Part shown: in pieces, positions 9,488 through 16,676 of the stretch
Layout of the letters: each line of letters opens with the position of its first letter
Position numbering within the stretch: position 1 is the first letter of the stretch
Assembly: GCF_001692445.1 (NCBI RefSeq)
Contig: NZ_MAQA01000004.1
Span: 62,001 to 126,000 of the forward strand
From: Oerskovia enterophila
GTDB lineage: Bacteria; Actinomycetota; Actinomycetes; Actinomycetales; Cellulomonadaceae
Direction: 5' to 3'
Length of the DNA stretch: 64,000 nucleotides
Position numbers and translations under genes: made by a program
Notes under the pieces: generated by a model
The model's database searches: none
Seen by the model: only the letters and a program-made list of their open reading frames with translations
Told to the model about the DNA's origin: nothing

Positions 9488-11176
9488 GTGACCGACGCTG
9501 TGCCCGACGCACCGCCAGTGCCAGCCGCAGTCATCGTCCTCGCCGCTGGTGCGGGGACGCGGATGAAGTCCGCAACCCCCAAGGTGCTCCACCCGCTCGC
9601 CGGGCGCAGCATGCTCGGCCACGCGATGGTCGCAGCGCGCGACCTGTCGCCGCAGCGGATCGCCGTCGTGGTCCGCCACGAGCGTGACCTCGTGGCCGCC
9701 GCCGCGCTCGAGGTCGTCCCGACGGCCCTCGTGGTCGACCAGGACGAGGTACCCGGGACCGGGCGAGCCGTCCAGTGCGCGGTCGAGGCGCTCGACGTGC
9801 GTGCGCAGGCCGAGGCAGCCGTCCACGGTGTGCCGATCGGGCACGAGGGCCGTGGCCCGGTCGAGGGGCTCGAGGGGTCGGTCGTGGTCCTCGCGGGCGA
9901 CATCCCGCTCCTGGACGCCGCGACGCTCTCCGAGCTGCTGGCCGCGCACCACTCGGGCGGCAACGCGGTCACGGTCCTGACGACCGAGGTCGACGACGCC
10001 ACGGGCTACGGCCGGATCGTGCGCGACGAGCAGGGCGGGGTCCTGAGCATCGTCGAGCACAAGGACGCGACCCCCGAGCAGCGCGCCATCCGCGAGATCA
10101 ACTCGTCGGTCTACGTGTTCGACGCCGGGATCCTGCGCGGCGCGCTGCGCCAGGTCACGCAGGACAACTCGCAGGGCGAGGTCTACCTGACCGACGTCCT
10201 GCAGATCGCCCGCGAGGGCGGCGGACGCATCGGCGCGCTGCGCGTGGCCGACCCGCTGCTCGTCGAGGGCGCCAACGACCGCGCCCAGCTCGCGACGCTG
10301 CGCGCCGAGCTCAACCGCCGCATCCTCACGCGCTGGATGCTCGGGGGCGTGACCGTGATCGACCCGGCCACCACCTGGGTCGACGTCGACGTGGACCTGG
10401 GCCACGACGTGACGCTGCTGCCGGGCACCCAGCTCCACGGCGCGACCACGATCGGCGCGGGCTCGACGATCGGCCCCGACACGACGCTCACCGACATGGA
10501 GATCGGCGCGGGGGCCACCGTGGTCCGCACGCACGGCAGCCTGTCGGTCATCGGTGACGGCGCGAGCGTCGGACCCTTCGCCTACCTGCGCCCCGGCACG
10601 GTCCTGGGCGAGAAGGGCAAGATCGGCACGTTCGTCGAGACCAAGAACTCGACGATCGGAACCGGTTCCAAGGTGCCGCACCTGTCCTACGTGGGCGACG
10701 CGACGATCGGCGAGCACACCAACATCGGCGCCGCGAGCATCACGGTCAACTACGACGGCGTCTCCAAGCACCGTACGGTCATCGGCTCGCACGCCCGGAC
10801 CGGCGCGGACAACATGTTCGTCGCCCCGGTCACGGTGGGCGACGGGGCCTACACCGCCGCCGGCTCCGTGATCCGCCGCGACGTGCCGGCCGGCGCGCTC
10901 GGCGTGAGCGGTGCACCGCAGCGCAACGTCGACGGCTGGGTCGCCCGCCGTCGTCCCGGCACGGCTGCGGCAGAGGCCGCGGCCCGTGCGCACGAGACCG
11001 ACGACGAGACGCCCCCGCCGCTGGGTGCCCAGGCCCAGGCTCAGCTCGCCGAGGCCTCCGCGACGCCTCCGGCCCCCCGACCGACCCCCGTGCCCGCCAG
11101 CCCGGGTGTCCCCACCGTCCCCGACGGATCCAGCACCACGACCAGCAGCACGAACGAAGGGTCTTCCCCACGATGA
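9488..11176 (+). CDS. glmU: Bifunctional UDP-N-acetylglucosamine pyrophosphorylase / glucosamine-1-phosphate N-acetyltransferase
   Basis: GlmU acetylates glucosamine-1-phosphate and then couples it to UTP, giving UDP-GlcNAc for peptidoglycan and glycan synthesis. The N-terminal uridylyltransferase domain opens with VLAAGAGTRMKS. The central and C-terminal part is a left-handed beta-helix of hexapeptide repeats with the acetyltransferase signature around KNSTIGTGSKVPHLSYVGDA. About 85 C-terminal residues rich in Ala, Pro and Glu extend beyond the catalytic domain, as in other actinobacterial GlmU. The GTG at 9488 has a GGGAG ribosome site five bases upstream; an ATG at 9476 is the alternative. 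The stop overlaps the prs start (ATGA). Confidence 0.95.
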   Translation: MTDAVPDAPPVPAAVIVLAAGAGTRMKSATPKVLHPLAGRSMLGHAMVAARDLSPQRIAVVVRHERDLVAAAALEVVPTALVVDQDEVPGTGRAVQCAVEALDVRAQAEAAVHGVPIGHEGRGPVEGLEGSVVVLAGDIPLLDAATLSELLAAHHSGGNAVTVLTTEVDDATGYGRIVRDEQGGVLSIVEHKDATPEQRAIREINSSVYVFDAGILRGALRQVTQDNSQGEVYLTDVLQIAREGGGRIGALRVADPLLVEGANDRAQLATLRAELNRRILTRWMLGGVTVIDPATTWVDVDVDLGHDVTLLPGTQLHGATTIGAGSTIGPDTTLTDMEIGAGATVVRTHGSLSVIGDGASVGPFAYLRPGTVLGEKGKIGTFVETKNSTIGTGSKVPHLSYVGDATIGEHTNIGAASITVNYDGVSKHRTVIGSHARTGADNMFVAPVTVGDGAYTAAGSVIRRDVPAGALGVSGAPQRNVDGWVARRRPGTAAAEAAARAHETDDETPPPLGAQAQAQLAEASATPPAPRPTPVPASPGVPTVPDGSSTTTSSTNEGSSPR

Positions 11177-12156
11177 GCAGCACGATCGCCGGCACCGGGG
11201 ACAAGTCCCTCGTCCTCGCCTCCGGGCGCGCGCACCCCGAGCTCGCCAAGGACGTCGCGCGGGAGCTGGGCATCGACCTGCTCCCCACGACCGCGTACGA
11301 CTTCGCCAACGGCGAGATCTACGTGCGCTTCGGGGAGAGCGTCCGCGGTGCGGACATCTTCCTCCTGCAGAGCCACACCGCGCCGATCAACCAGTGGATC
11401 ATGGAGCAGCTGCTCATGGTCGACGCGGCCAAGCGCGCCTCGGCCAAGACCATCACGGTCGTCCAGCCCTTCTACGGCTACGGGCGCCAGGACAAGAAGC
11501 ACCGTGGGCGCGAGCCCATCTCGGCCCGCCTCATGGCGGATCTCTTCCGGACCGCCGGCGCCGACCGCCTCATGAGCGTCGACCTGCACGCCGCACAGAC
11601 CCAGGGCTTCTTCGACGGCCCGGTGGACCACCTGTGGGCCATGCCGATCCTCACGGACTACGTCCGCACGCGCGTCGACACGACGAACGTCACGGTCGTC
11701 TCGCCGGACGCGGGCCGTATCCGCGTGGCCGAGCAGTGGGCCGCGAAGCTCGGTGGGGGCCCGCTCGCGTTCGTCCACAAGACGCGCGACATCACGCGTC
11801 CCAACCAGTCCGTGGCCAACCGCGTCGTGGGTGACGTCGAGGGCCGCGACTGCGTCCTGGTCGACGACCTGATCGACACGGGCGGCACCATCGCGGAAGC
11901 CGTCAAGGTGTGCCTCGCGGCCGGTGCCAAGTCGGTCATCGTCGCGGCGACGCACGGCGTGCTGTCCGACCCGGCGGCCCAGCGCCTGTCCGAGTGCGGT
12001 GCGAGCGAGGTCGTCGTGACCGACACGCTGCCGATCGCCGCGGACAAGCACTTCCCGCAGCTCACGGTGCTCTCGATCGCACCGCTCCTCGCCCGCGCGA
12101 TCCGCGAGGTCTTCGACGACGGCTCGGTCACGTCGCTGTTCGACGGCAACAGCTGA
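11173..12156 (+). CDS. prs: Ribose-phosphate pyrophosphokinase
   Basis: PRPP synthetase transfers pyrophosphate from ATP to ribose-5-phosphate, supplying nucleotide, histidine and tryptophan synthesis and, in actinobacteria, decaprenylphosphoryl-arabinose precursors. The 327-residue length is normal. It shows SGRAHPELA at the N-terminus, FANGEIYVRF, the ATP/metal motif VDLHAAQTQGFF at about 135-146, and the PRPP loop CVLVDDLIDTGGTIAEA at about 217-233. The ATG overlaps the glmU stop, and the pair ends at a strong hairpin. Confidence 0.96.
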   Translation: MSSTIAGTGDKSLVLASGRAHPELAKDVARELGIDLLPTTAYDFANGEIYVRFGESVRGADIFLLQSHTAPINQWIMEQLLMVDAAKRASAKTITVVQPFYGYGRQDKKHRGREPISARLMADLFRTAGADRLMSVDLHAAQTQGFFDGPVDHLWAMPILTDYVRTRVDTTNVTVVSPDAGRIRVAEQWAAKLGGGPLAFVHKTRDITRPNQSVANRVVGDVEGRDCVLVDDLIDTGGTIAEAVKVCLAAGAKSVIVAATHGVLSDPAAQRLSECGASEVVVTDTLPIAADKHFPQLTVLSIAPLLARAIREVFDDGSVTSLFDGNS

Positions 12157-12170
12157 GCCCGGCTCCGTCC

Positions 12171-12211
12171 GACGGCCCGACCCCTCGACTCGTTCGAGGG
12201 GCCGGGCCGTC
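12171..12211 (+). terminator. terminator-like hairpin after prs
   Basis: GACGGCCCG-a-CCCCTCGA at 12171-12188 pairs with TCGAGGGG-c-CGGGCCGTC at 12194-12211 around a five-base loop, 15 bases after the prs stop. No T-run follows. Confidence 0.75.
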
Positions 12212-12282
12212 GTCGTTCCCGTCCTGAGCCGAGCGGCGGGTACGACGAGGCGGACGGGCGGCTCCGTCGTCGGGCTGGCAGG

Positions 12283-12945
12283 ATGCCTGCTGTGACCCAG
12301 ACGCAGACCCAGGACCTGTCCGCCGGCGTGACCACCACGGGGCAGGGCGCGGCCACCGCCGTGCCCGACGTCGTCGTGGTCGAGCTCGGCGCCGAGGCGA
12401 GCGGCGACGACGTCCAGGTCGCGCTCGACTCCGCCAACGAGGGGGTCCGCGCCGCGCGCGAGGCACTCCTCGCGGGCGGGGTCGCGGACGAGGACCTGCG
12501 CACCGCGCAGACGTCCACGTGGACGCAGCAGTCCCAGCAGCCCGACGGCGCCACGAGCCTCAGCGTCACGGCCCGCCTCACGCTGCGGGTCACGGTGCGC
12601 GACGTCGCGGCGTCGGGAGAGCTCGTGCGGGCCGCGCTGGGCGCAGCCGGGCCCGTCGCCCGGCTCGACTCGATGCGCTTCGCGGTGAGCGCCCCCGGGC
12701 CCCTCGCGGTCGCAGCCCGCGAGGAGGCGTTCGCCGACGCCCGGACCAAGGCCGAGCAGTACGCAGCCCTCGCGGGTCGGAGGCTGGGCGCGGTCGTGGA
12801 GGTCAGCGAGCAGGGCGGCGGGTTCGCTCCGGTGCCCCGCATGATGTCGGCCAAGGCCGCGGGCGTCCACGACGCGCTGGCCGTGGACCCCGGGCGCGAG
12901 CAGGTCGACGCGAGCGTGACCGTGCGCTGGGCGTGGGCGGACTGA
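12283..12945 (+). CDS. SIMPL domain (DUF541) protein
   Basis: Protein of 220 residues of the SIMPL/DUF541 family, named for a mouse signalling protein and found in many bacteria as periplasmic proteins of unclear function. Features are the opening GVTTTGQGAATAVPDVVVVELGAEA, alternating strands and helices, and the C-terminal EVSEQGGGFAPVPRMMSAKA block usual near the end. Unlike many family members, it has no signal peptide or membrane segment, so it is probably cytoplasmic. The ATG at 12283 and GTG at 12292 are both possible starts. Its role is not known. Confidence 0.8.
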   Translation: MPAVTQTQTQDLSAGVTTTGQGAATAVPDVVVVELGAEASGDDVQVALDSANEGVRAAREALLAGGVADEDLRTAQTSTWTQQSQQPDGATSLSVTARLTLRVTVRDVAASGELVRAALGAAGPVARLDSMRFAVSAPGPLAVAAREEAFADARTKAEQYAALAGRRLGAVVEVSEQGGGFAPVPRMMSAKAAGVHDALAVDPGREQVDASVTVRWAWAD

Positions 12946-12989
12946 GCGGCTCGTGACATTTCTCAGGGGGTAGAGGGCCACGGGGCCGC

Positions 12990-12995
12990 TACGTT
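12990..12995 (+). promoter_or_regulatory. -10-like hexamer for a leaderless GPP34 gene
   Basis: TACGTT at 12990-12995 ends six bases before the ATG at 13002. No Shine-Dalgarno is present, consistent with a leaderless transcript. Confidence 0.4.
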
Positions 12996-13001
12996 GTCTG
13001 C

Positions 13002-13697
13002 ATGCTCATCATCGAGGACTACCTCCTGCTCGTGCTGGACGACGTCACGGGCAAGCCCGTCGGTGACAGCTCGTACCTCCAGCAGATCGCCGGCGGGGCG
13101 CTCCTCGTCGAGCTCGCGCTCCTGGGCCGGGTCGACCTCGCGGGTGACGCCTCGGGCTGGCGCTCGGGGCGCGTCGTGGTCCGTGACCAGGCGCCTACCG
13201 GGCGCCTGCTGCTCGACGACGCGCTCACCGTGGTGAAGTCGAGGGAGGGCTCCAAGCCCAAGAGCCTCGTCGAGGCGCTCTCGCGGACCAAGGCGGCCGA
13301 CGCCGCGCTCGACGACCTGGTCGCGCGCGGCCTGCTGCGCCGCGAGGACGGGCGGATCCTCGGCATCTTCCCGACGACGCGCTGGCCTGCGGCGGACTCG
13401 CGTCACGAGGGCGAGCTGCGGGGCACGCTCGCACGCGTCCTGCTCGACGGCGGAGTGCCCGACGAGCGGACAGGGGCGCTCGTCGCGATCCTCGCCGCGA
13501 CCCGTCAGGCAGGGCGCGTCATGGCGGCCGGTGCACCGCTCACCGCCTCCGAGCGTCGGGCCGTGGACCAGCGGGCCACGGCGCTCGCGGAGGGGAGCTG
13601 GGCGGCCGGGGCGACCCGGAAGTACGTCGAGGAGATCACCGCGGCCACGACCGCGGCGATCACGACGACCGTCGTCATCTCGGGGGCGACGGCCTGA
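13002..13697 (+). CDS. GPP34 (GOLPH3/VPS74-like) family protein
   Basis: Protein of 231 residues with the GPP34 opening MLIIEDYLLLVLDDVTGK, the following Gly-rich block QIAGGALLVELALLGRVDL, and a mainly helical remainder with EILG/ILGIFP and KYVEEI-type segments. In eukaryotes the family binds phosphatidylinositol-4-phosphate and retains glycosyltransferases in the Golgi. Bacterial members are frequent in actinobacteria and have no settled role. It is transcribed alone and ends at a strong terminator. Its position a few kilobases from the EPS cluster is suggestive only. Confidence 0.88.
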   Translation: MLIIEDYLLLVLDDVTGKPVGDSSYLQQIAGGALLVELALLGRVDLAGDASGWRSGRVVVRDQAPTGRLLLDDALTVVKSREGSKPKSLVEALSRTKAADAALDDLVARGLLRREDGRILGIFPTTRWPAADSRHEGELRGTLARVLLDGGVPDERTGALVAILAATRQAGRVMAAGAPLTASERRAVDQRATALAEGSWAAGATRKYVEEITAATTAAITTTVVISGATA

Positions 13698-13705
13698 CCG
13701 GCGAT

Positions 13706-13731
13706 CCCGCTCGTGTCGCGACACGAGCGGG
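13706..13731 (+). terminator. rho-independent terminator after the GPP34 gene
   Basis: A perfect 26-base inverted repeat (13706-13718 with 13719-13731, arm CCCGCTCGTGTCG) begins eight bases after the stop and is followed by TTTCCCTT. Confidence 0.85.
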
Positions 13732-13737
13732 TTTCCC

Positions 13738-13982
13738 TTGACGTCGTGCGCCCAGGTACAGTAGTTCGGTTGCCTCGGCGAGGGACGTCTGACGGCCGGT
13801 GAGTCACCGGAAGGTCAGCAGGATCTGAAGGATCCCCGTAATCGACTGGGCGGTCGTCCTCGTGCGCCCGTCATGTGTCCCGCGCCGACGCAGCCGCCCG
13901 TCCACCGGTGACCAACCAGCCGGCCGGACAGCCGACTGCTTCCCACTGGTAGTCGGCCCGCAAACGTTCTTCAGGAGCTCAC
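13738..13982 (+). promoter_or_regulatory. promoter and structured leader of the L25/Ctc gene
   Basis: TTGACG at 13738-13743 is a good -35. The best -10 (TACAGT at 13757, or a TAGTTC-like hexamer at 13762) is not ideally spaced. The long leader holds two clear small hairpins: CCGGTG-agt-CACCGG at 13796-13810 and GGATC-tgaag-GATCC at 13821-13835. The ribosome site AGGAG lies just before the GTG. Such a long folded leader in front of a ribosomal protein gene could mediate autoregulation, but it was not matched to any known leader family. Confidence 0.4.
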
Positions 13983-14573
13983 GTGTCCGATATCAAGCTT
14001 GTCGCAGAGGCCCGCACCGAGTTCGGCAAGGGTGCCGCCCGCCGTACCCGCCGCAACAACCAGATCCCCGCCGTCCTGTACGGGCACGGCACGGACCCGG
14101 TCCACGTCGCGCTCCCCGCGCACCAGACCACGCTCGCCCTCAAGCACTCGAACGCGCTCTTCACGATCGCCTTCGACGGCACCGAGGTCCTGGCCCTGGC
14201 CAAGGACGTCCAGCGCGACCCGGTCAAGGACGTCGTCGAGCACATCGACCTCCTCATCGTGAAGAAGGGCGAGAAGGTCGACGTCGACGTTCCCGTCCAC
14301 GTCATCGGTGAGGCCGCTCCTGGCACCATCCACATCGTCGAGCAGCTCACGCTCTCGATCCAGGCCCTGGCGACCAACCTGCCCGAGGTCATCTCGGTCG
14401 ACATCACCGGCCTCACCGCCGGCACGGTCGTCTTCGCGGGCGACATCGCGCTGCCCGAGGGCAGCGTCCTCGTGACGGAGCCGACCGCCGACGTCGTGCT
14501 CATCACCGAGCCGCGCGTCGAGGCCACGGCCGCCGAGGTCGCCGCCGAGGCAGAGGCCGCTCCGCTCGTCTGA
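13983..14573 (+). CDS. rplY: 50S ribosomal protein L25/general stress protein Ctc
   Basis: The long (Ctc/TL5) form of bL25, 196 residues, which binds 5S rRNA. The N-terminal L25 domain has FGKGAARRTRRNNQIPAVLYG with basic RNA-contacting residues. The C-terminal TL5 domain starts at about 100 (VDVPVHVIGEAAPGT) and ends in an Ala/Glu-rich tail. The GTG start is supported by AGGAG seven to eight bases upstream. It precedes pth, the standard actinobacterial order, with a terminator-like hairpin between the two. Confidence 0.95.
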   Translation: MSDIKLVAEARTEFGKGAARRTRRNNQIPAVLYGHGTDPVHVALPAHQTTLALKHSNALFTIAFDGTEVLALAKDVQRDPVKDVVEHIDLLIVKKGEKVDVDVPVHVIGEAAPGTIHIVEQLTLSIQALATNLPEVISVDITGLTAGTVVFAGDIALPEGSVLVTEPTADVVLITEPRVEATAAEVAAEAEAAPLV

Positions 14574-14635
14574 TCGACCTGACGGTCCGATCCACCGCTC
14601 TGGACCCGGTCCTCGAGCGGCAGGACCCTGACGAC

Positions 14636-14673
14636 CCGAGGCGTCCGGTGCAGCACTGCACCGGACGCCTCGG
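14636..14673 (+). terminator. terminator-like hairpin between rplY and pth
   Basis: Eighteen-base arms 14636-14653 and 14656-14673 pair perfectly (core GGCGTCCGGTGCAG). It may end the rplY transcript or act as a leaky attenuator before pth, whose ATG is 35 bases further on. Confidence 0.75.
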
Positions 14674-14708
14674 ACGTTCCCCCGACCTCGACCAAGGACA
14701 CAGGTGAC

Positions 14709-15308
14709 ATGACCGACCAGCCGTGGCTCGTCGTCGGGCTGGGGAACCCCGGCCCCACCTACGCGGGCAACCGCCACAACGTCGGGCACATGGTGCTCGA
14801 CGTCCTGGCCGGCCGCTCCGGCTCGACCTTCAGCGCGCACAAGGCCCGCGCGGCCGTCGCCGAGGCCCGCCTCGGCGTGCTGCCCGGCGGAGCGCCGGGA
14901 CCGCGCGTCATCCTGGCCAAGCCGTCGACGTACATGAACACCTCGGGCGGCCCCGTCGCGGGCCTCGCCCAGTACTTCGGGATCGACCCCGACCACGTGG
15001 TCGTCGTGCACGACGAGGTCGACATCCCGTTCGGCGACGTCAAGCTCAAGTCGGGCGGTGGCGAGGGCGGCCACAACGGCCTGCGGGACATCACCAAGGC
15101 GCTCGGGACGCGTGACTACCTGCGCGTGCGGGCGGGCGTCGGGCGCCCCCCGGGTCGCATGGACACGGCCGACTTCGTCCTCAAGAACTTCTCGGGCGCC
15201 GAGGCCAAGGAGCTGCCGTTCCTGCTCGACGACGCCGCCGACGCGGTCGAGATGGTCCTGACCGAGGGGCTCCTCGCGGCCCAGGGGAAGTTCCACACCA
15301 AGGCGTGA
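14709..15308 (+). CDS. pth: Peptidyl-tRNA hydrolase
   Basis: Pth releases tRNA from peptidyl-tRNAs dropped by ribosomes. The 199-residue protein has [18 protein letters not shown] at the N-terminus with the conserved Asn and catalytic His (RHN), [11 protein letters not shown] at about 75-85, and the catalytic-site region [26 protein letters not shown] at about 99-124. It is the last housekeeping gene before the EPS cluster. In many actinobacteria mfd follows closely, whereas here it is about 37.7 kb away. Confidence 0.96.
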   Translation: MTDQPWLVVGLGNPGPTYAGNRHNVGHMVLDVLAGRSGSTFSAHKARAAVAEARLGVLPGGAPGPRVILAKPSTYMNTSGGPVAGLAQYFGIDPDHVVVVHDEVDIPFGDVKLKSGGGEGGHNGLRDITKALGTRDYLRVRAGVGRPPGRMDTADFVLKNFSGAEAKELPFLLDDAADAVEMVLTEGLLAAQGKFHTKA

Positions 15309-15346
15309 GCGGCTCTCCGTCGGCTCTCGCGCATGGAGCCGCGGCG

Positions 15347-15404
15347 TTTCACCCGGGTGAGGTGTCCTTGTCGCCCCGTTTCGCCCGGACCTGACACCTA
15401 GGCT
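15347..15404 (+). promoter_or_regulatory. promoter of the first EPS unit with a GGGTGA box
   Basis: A palindrome TTTCACCCGGGTGA (15347-15360) is followed after a 37-base gap by TAGGCT (15399-15404), a -10-like hexamer. Predicted transcription starts near 15411, giving a leader of about 50 bases with a GGAGG ribosome site before the ATG at 15462. The same box and gap recur at four other EPS promoters. Confidence 0.45.
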
Positions 15405-15461
15405 GGATCGATATCCATTCCTGGGCGGGTCGTCGACGTCCTGCCCCACGACGGAGGCACG

Positions 15462-16676
15462 ATGACCGAGGGTGTGGCACTGGCGCACGACTACGCGACG
15501 CAGCGCGGCGGCGCCGAACGGGTGGCGCTCTGGCTCGCCGAGGCGTTCCCGGGCTCACCGATGTACACGACGCTGTACGACCCCGACGGGACCTTCCCGG
15601 AGTTCGCGGACCTCGACCTGCGCACCTCGGCTCTCGACCGTGTCGGCCCGTTGCGCCGTCACCACCGGCTCGCCCTGCCGTTCCTCGCCCCCGCCGTCTC
15701 GGCGCAGCGCGTCGAGGCCGACGTCCTGCTCGCGAGCTCGACGGGCTGGGCCCACGGCTACCGGGGAGCCGGGCGCACCGTGGTCTACTGCCACGCCCCG
15801 GCCCGGTGGCTCTACCAGCGGGACCGCTACCTGGGCGGCCGGGACGGTGCGAGCACGGTCGACCGCCTGCGCGGCGGGGTCGCCTCGACCGCGTTGTCCG
15901 CGCTCACCCCCGCCCTGCGGGCCTGGGACCGGCGGGCCGCCGGTCGCGCCGACGTCTACCTCGCCAACTCGACCGTCACGCAGCGCGCGATCCGCGACGC
16001 GTACGGCATCGAGGCCGAGATCCTGCCCCCGCCGCCCGCGATGATGCCGGCGGGGCTCGAGCGCGAGGTGCCGGGGCTCGAGCCGGGCTTCCTGCTGTGC
16101 GTCGCCCGGCTCCTGCCGTACAAGAACGTCGACGTCCTGATCGAGGCCGCCCGGCTGGCGGGCAGGCAGCTCGTGATCGTCGGCGACGGGCCGGACCGCG
16201 CGCGCCTCGAGGGGCTCGCCGCACGGGGGCGAGCGACCACCGGACGCTGGGGCACGCCGTCGGGCACGGGGAGCCCGGGCGGCGCGACGACGCTCCTGGG
16301 CCGCGTCGACGACCCCGAGCTGCGGTGGCTCTACCGGCACTGCTCGATGCTCGTCGCGGCCTCGTACGAGGACTACGGGCTCTCGCCGCTCGAGGCGGGG
16401 GCGTTCGGGCGCCCCTCGGTCGTGCTGCGGGACGGCGGCTACCTCGACACCGTGGTCGACGGGGTGACCGGGACGTTCTTCGACGCGCCCGAGCCCGCGC
16501 TCGTCGCGCAGGCTGTCCAGGAAGCCCTCGGCGTCTCGTGGGATGATGACGCTCTGACGTCGCACGTCGAGACCTTCGCGCTCCCGCGCTTCGTCGCTCG
16601 GCTCCGCGAGGTGGTAGACGCGCAACGAGGGTTCGTGCACACGGAGCCCAGCACGCCAGGGGAGAGGAACCCATGA
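15462..16676 (+). CDS. Glycosyltransferase family 4 (WbaZ-like)
   Basis: Retaining GT-B glycosyltransferase of 404 residues, expected to add a sugar to a lipid-linked glycan on the cytoplasmic face. The N-terminal domain has ALAHDYATQRGGAERV and the WbaZ-like VVYCHAPARWLYQRDRYL at about 106-123. The C-terminal donor domain has CVARLLPYKNVDVLIEAARL at about 206-225 and the E-x7-E region SYEDYGLSPLEAGAFGRPSV near 300. GGAGG lies before the ATG. The stop overlaps the next start (ATGA at 16673-16676). It is the first gene of the rightward EPS unit and follows a GGGTGA-box promoter. Confidence 0.88.
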   Translation: MTEGVALAHDYATQRGGAERVALWLAEAFPGSPMYTTLYDPDGTFPEFADLDLRTSALDRVGPLRRHHRLALPFLAPAVSAQRVEADVLLASSTGWAHGYRGAGRTVVYCHAPARWLYQRDRYLGGRDGASTVDRLRGGVASTALSALTPALRAWDRRAAGRADVYLANSTVTQRAIRDAYGIEAEILPPPPAMMPAGLEREVPGLEPGFLLCVARLLPYKNVDVLIEAARLAGRQLVIVGDGPDRARLEGLAARGRATTGRWGTPSGTGSPGGATTLLGRVDDPELRWLYRHCSMLVAASYEDYGLSPLEAGAFGRPSVVLRDGGYLDTVVDGVTGTFFDAPEPALVAQAVQEALGVSWDDDALTSHVETFALPRFVARLREVVDAQRGFVHTEPSTPGERNP

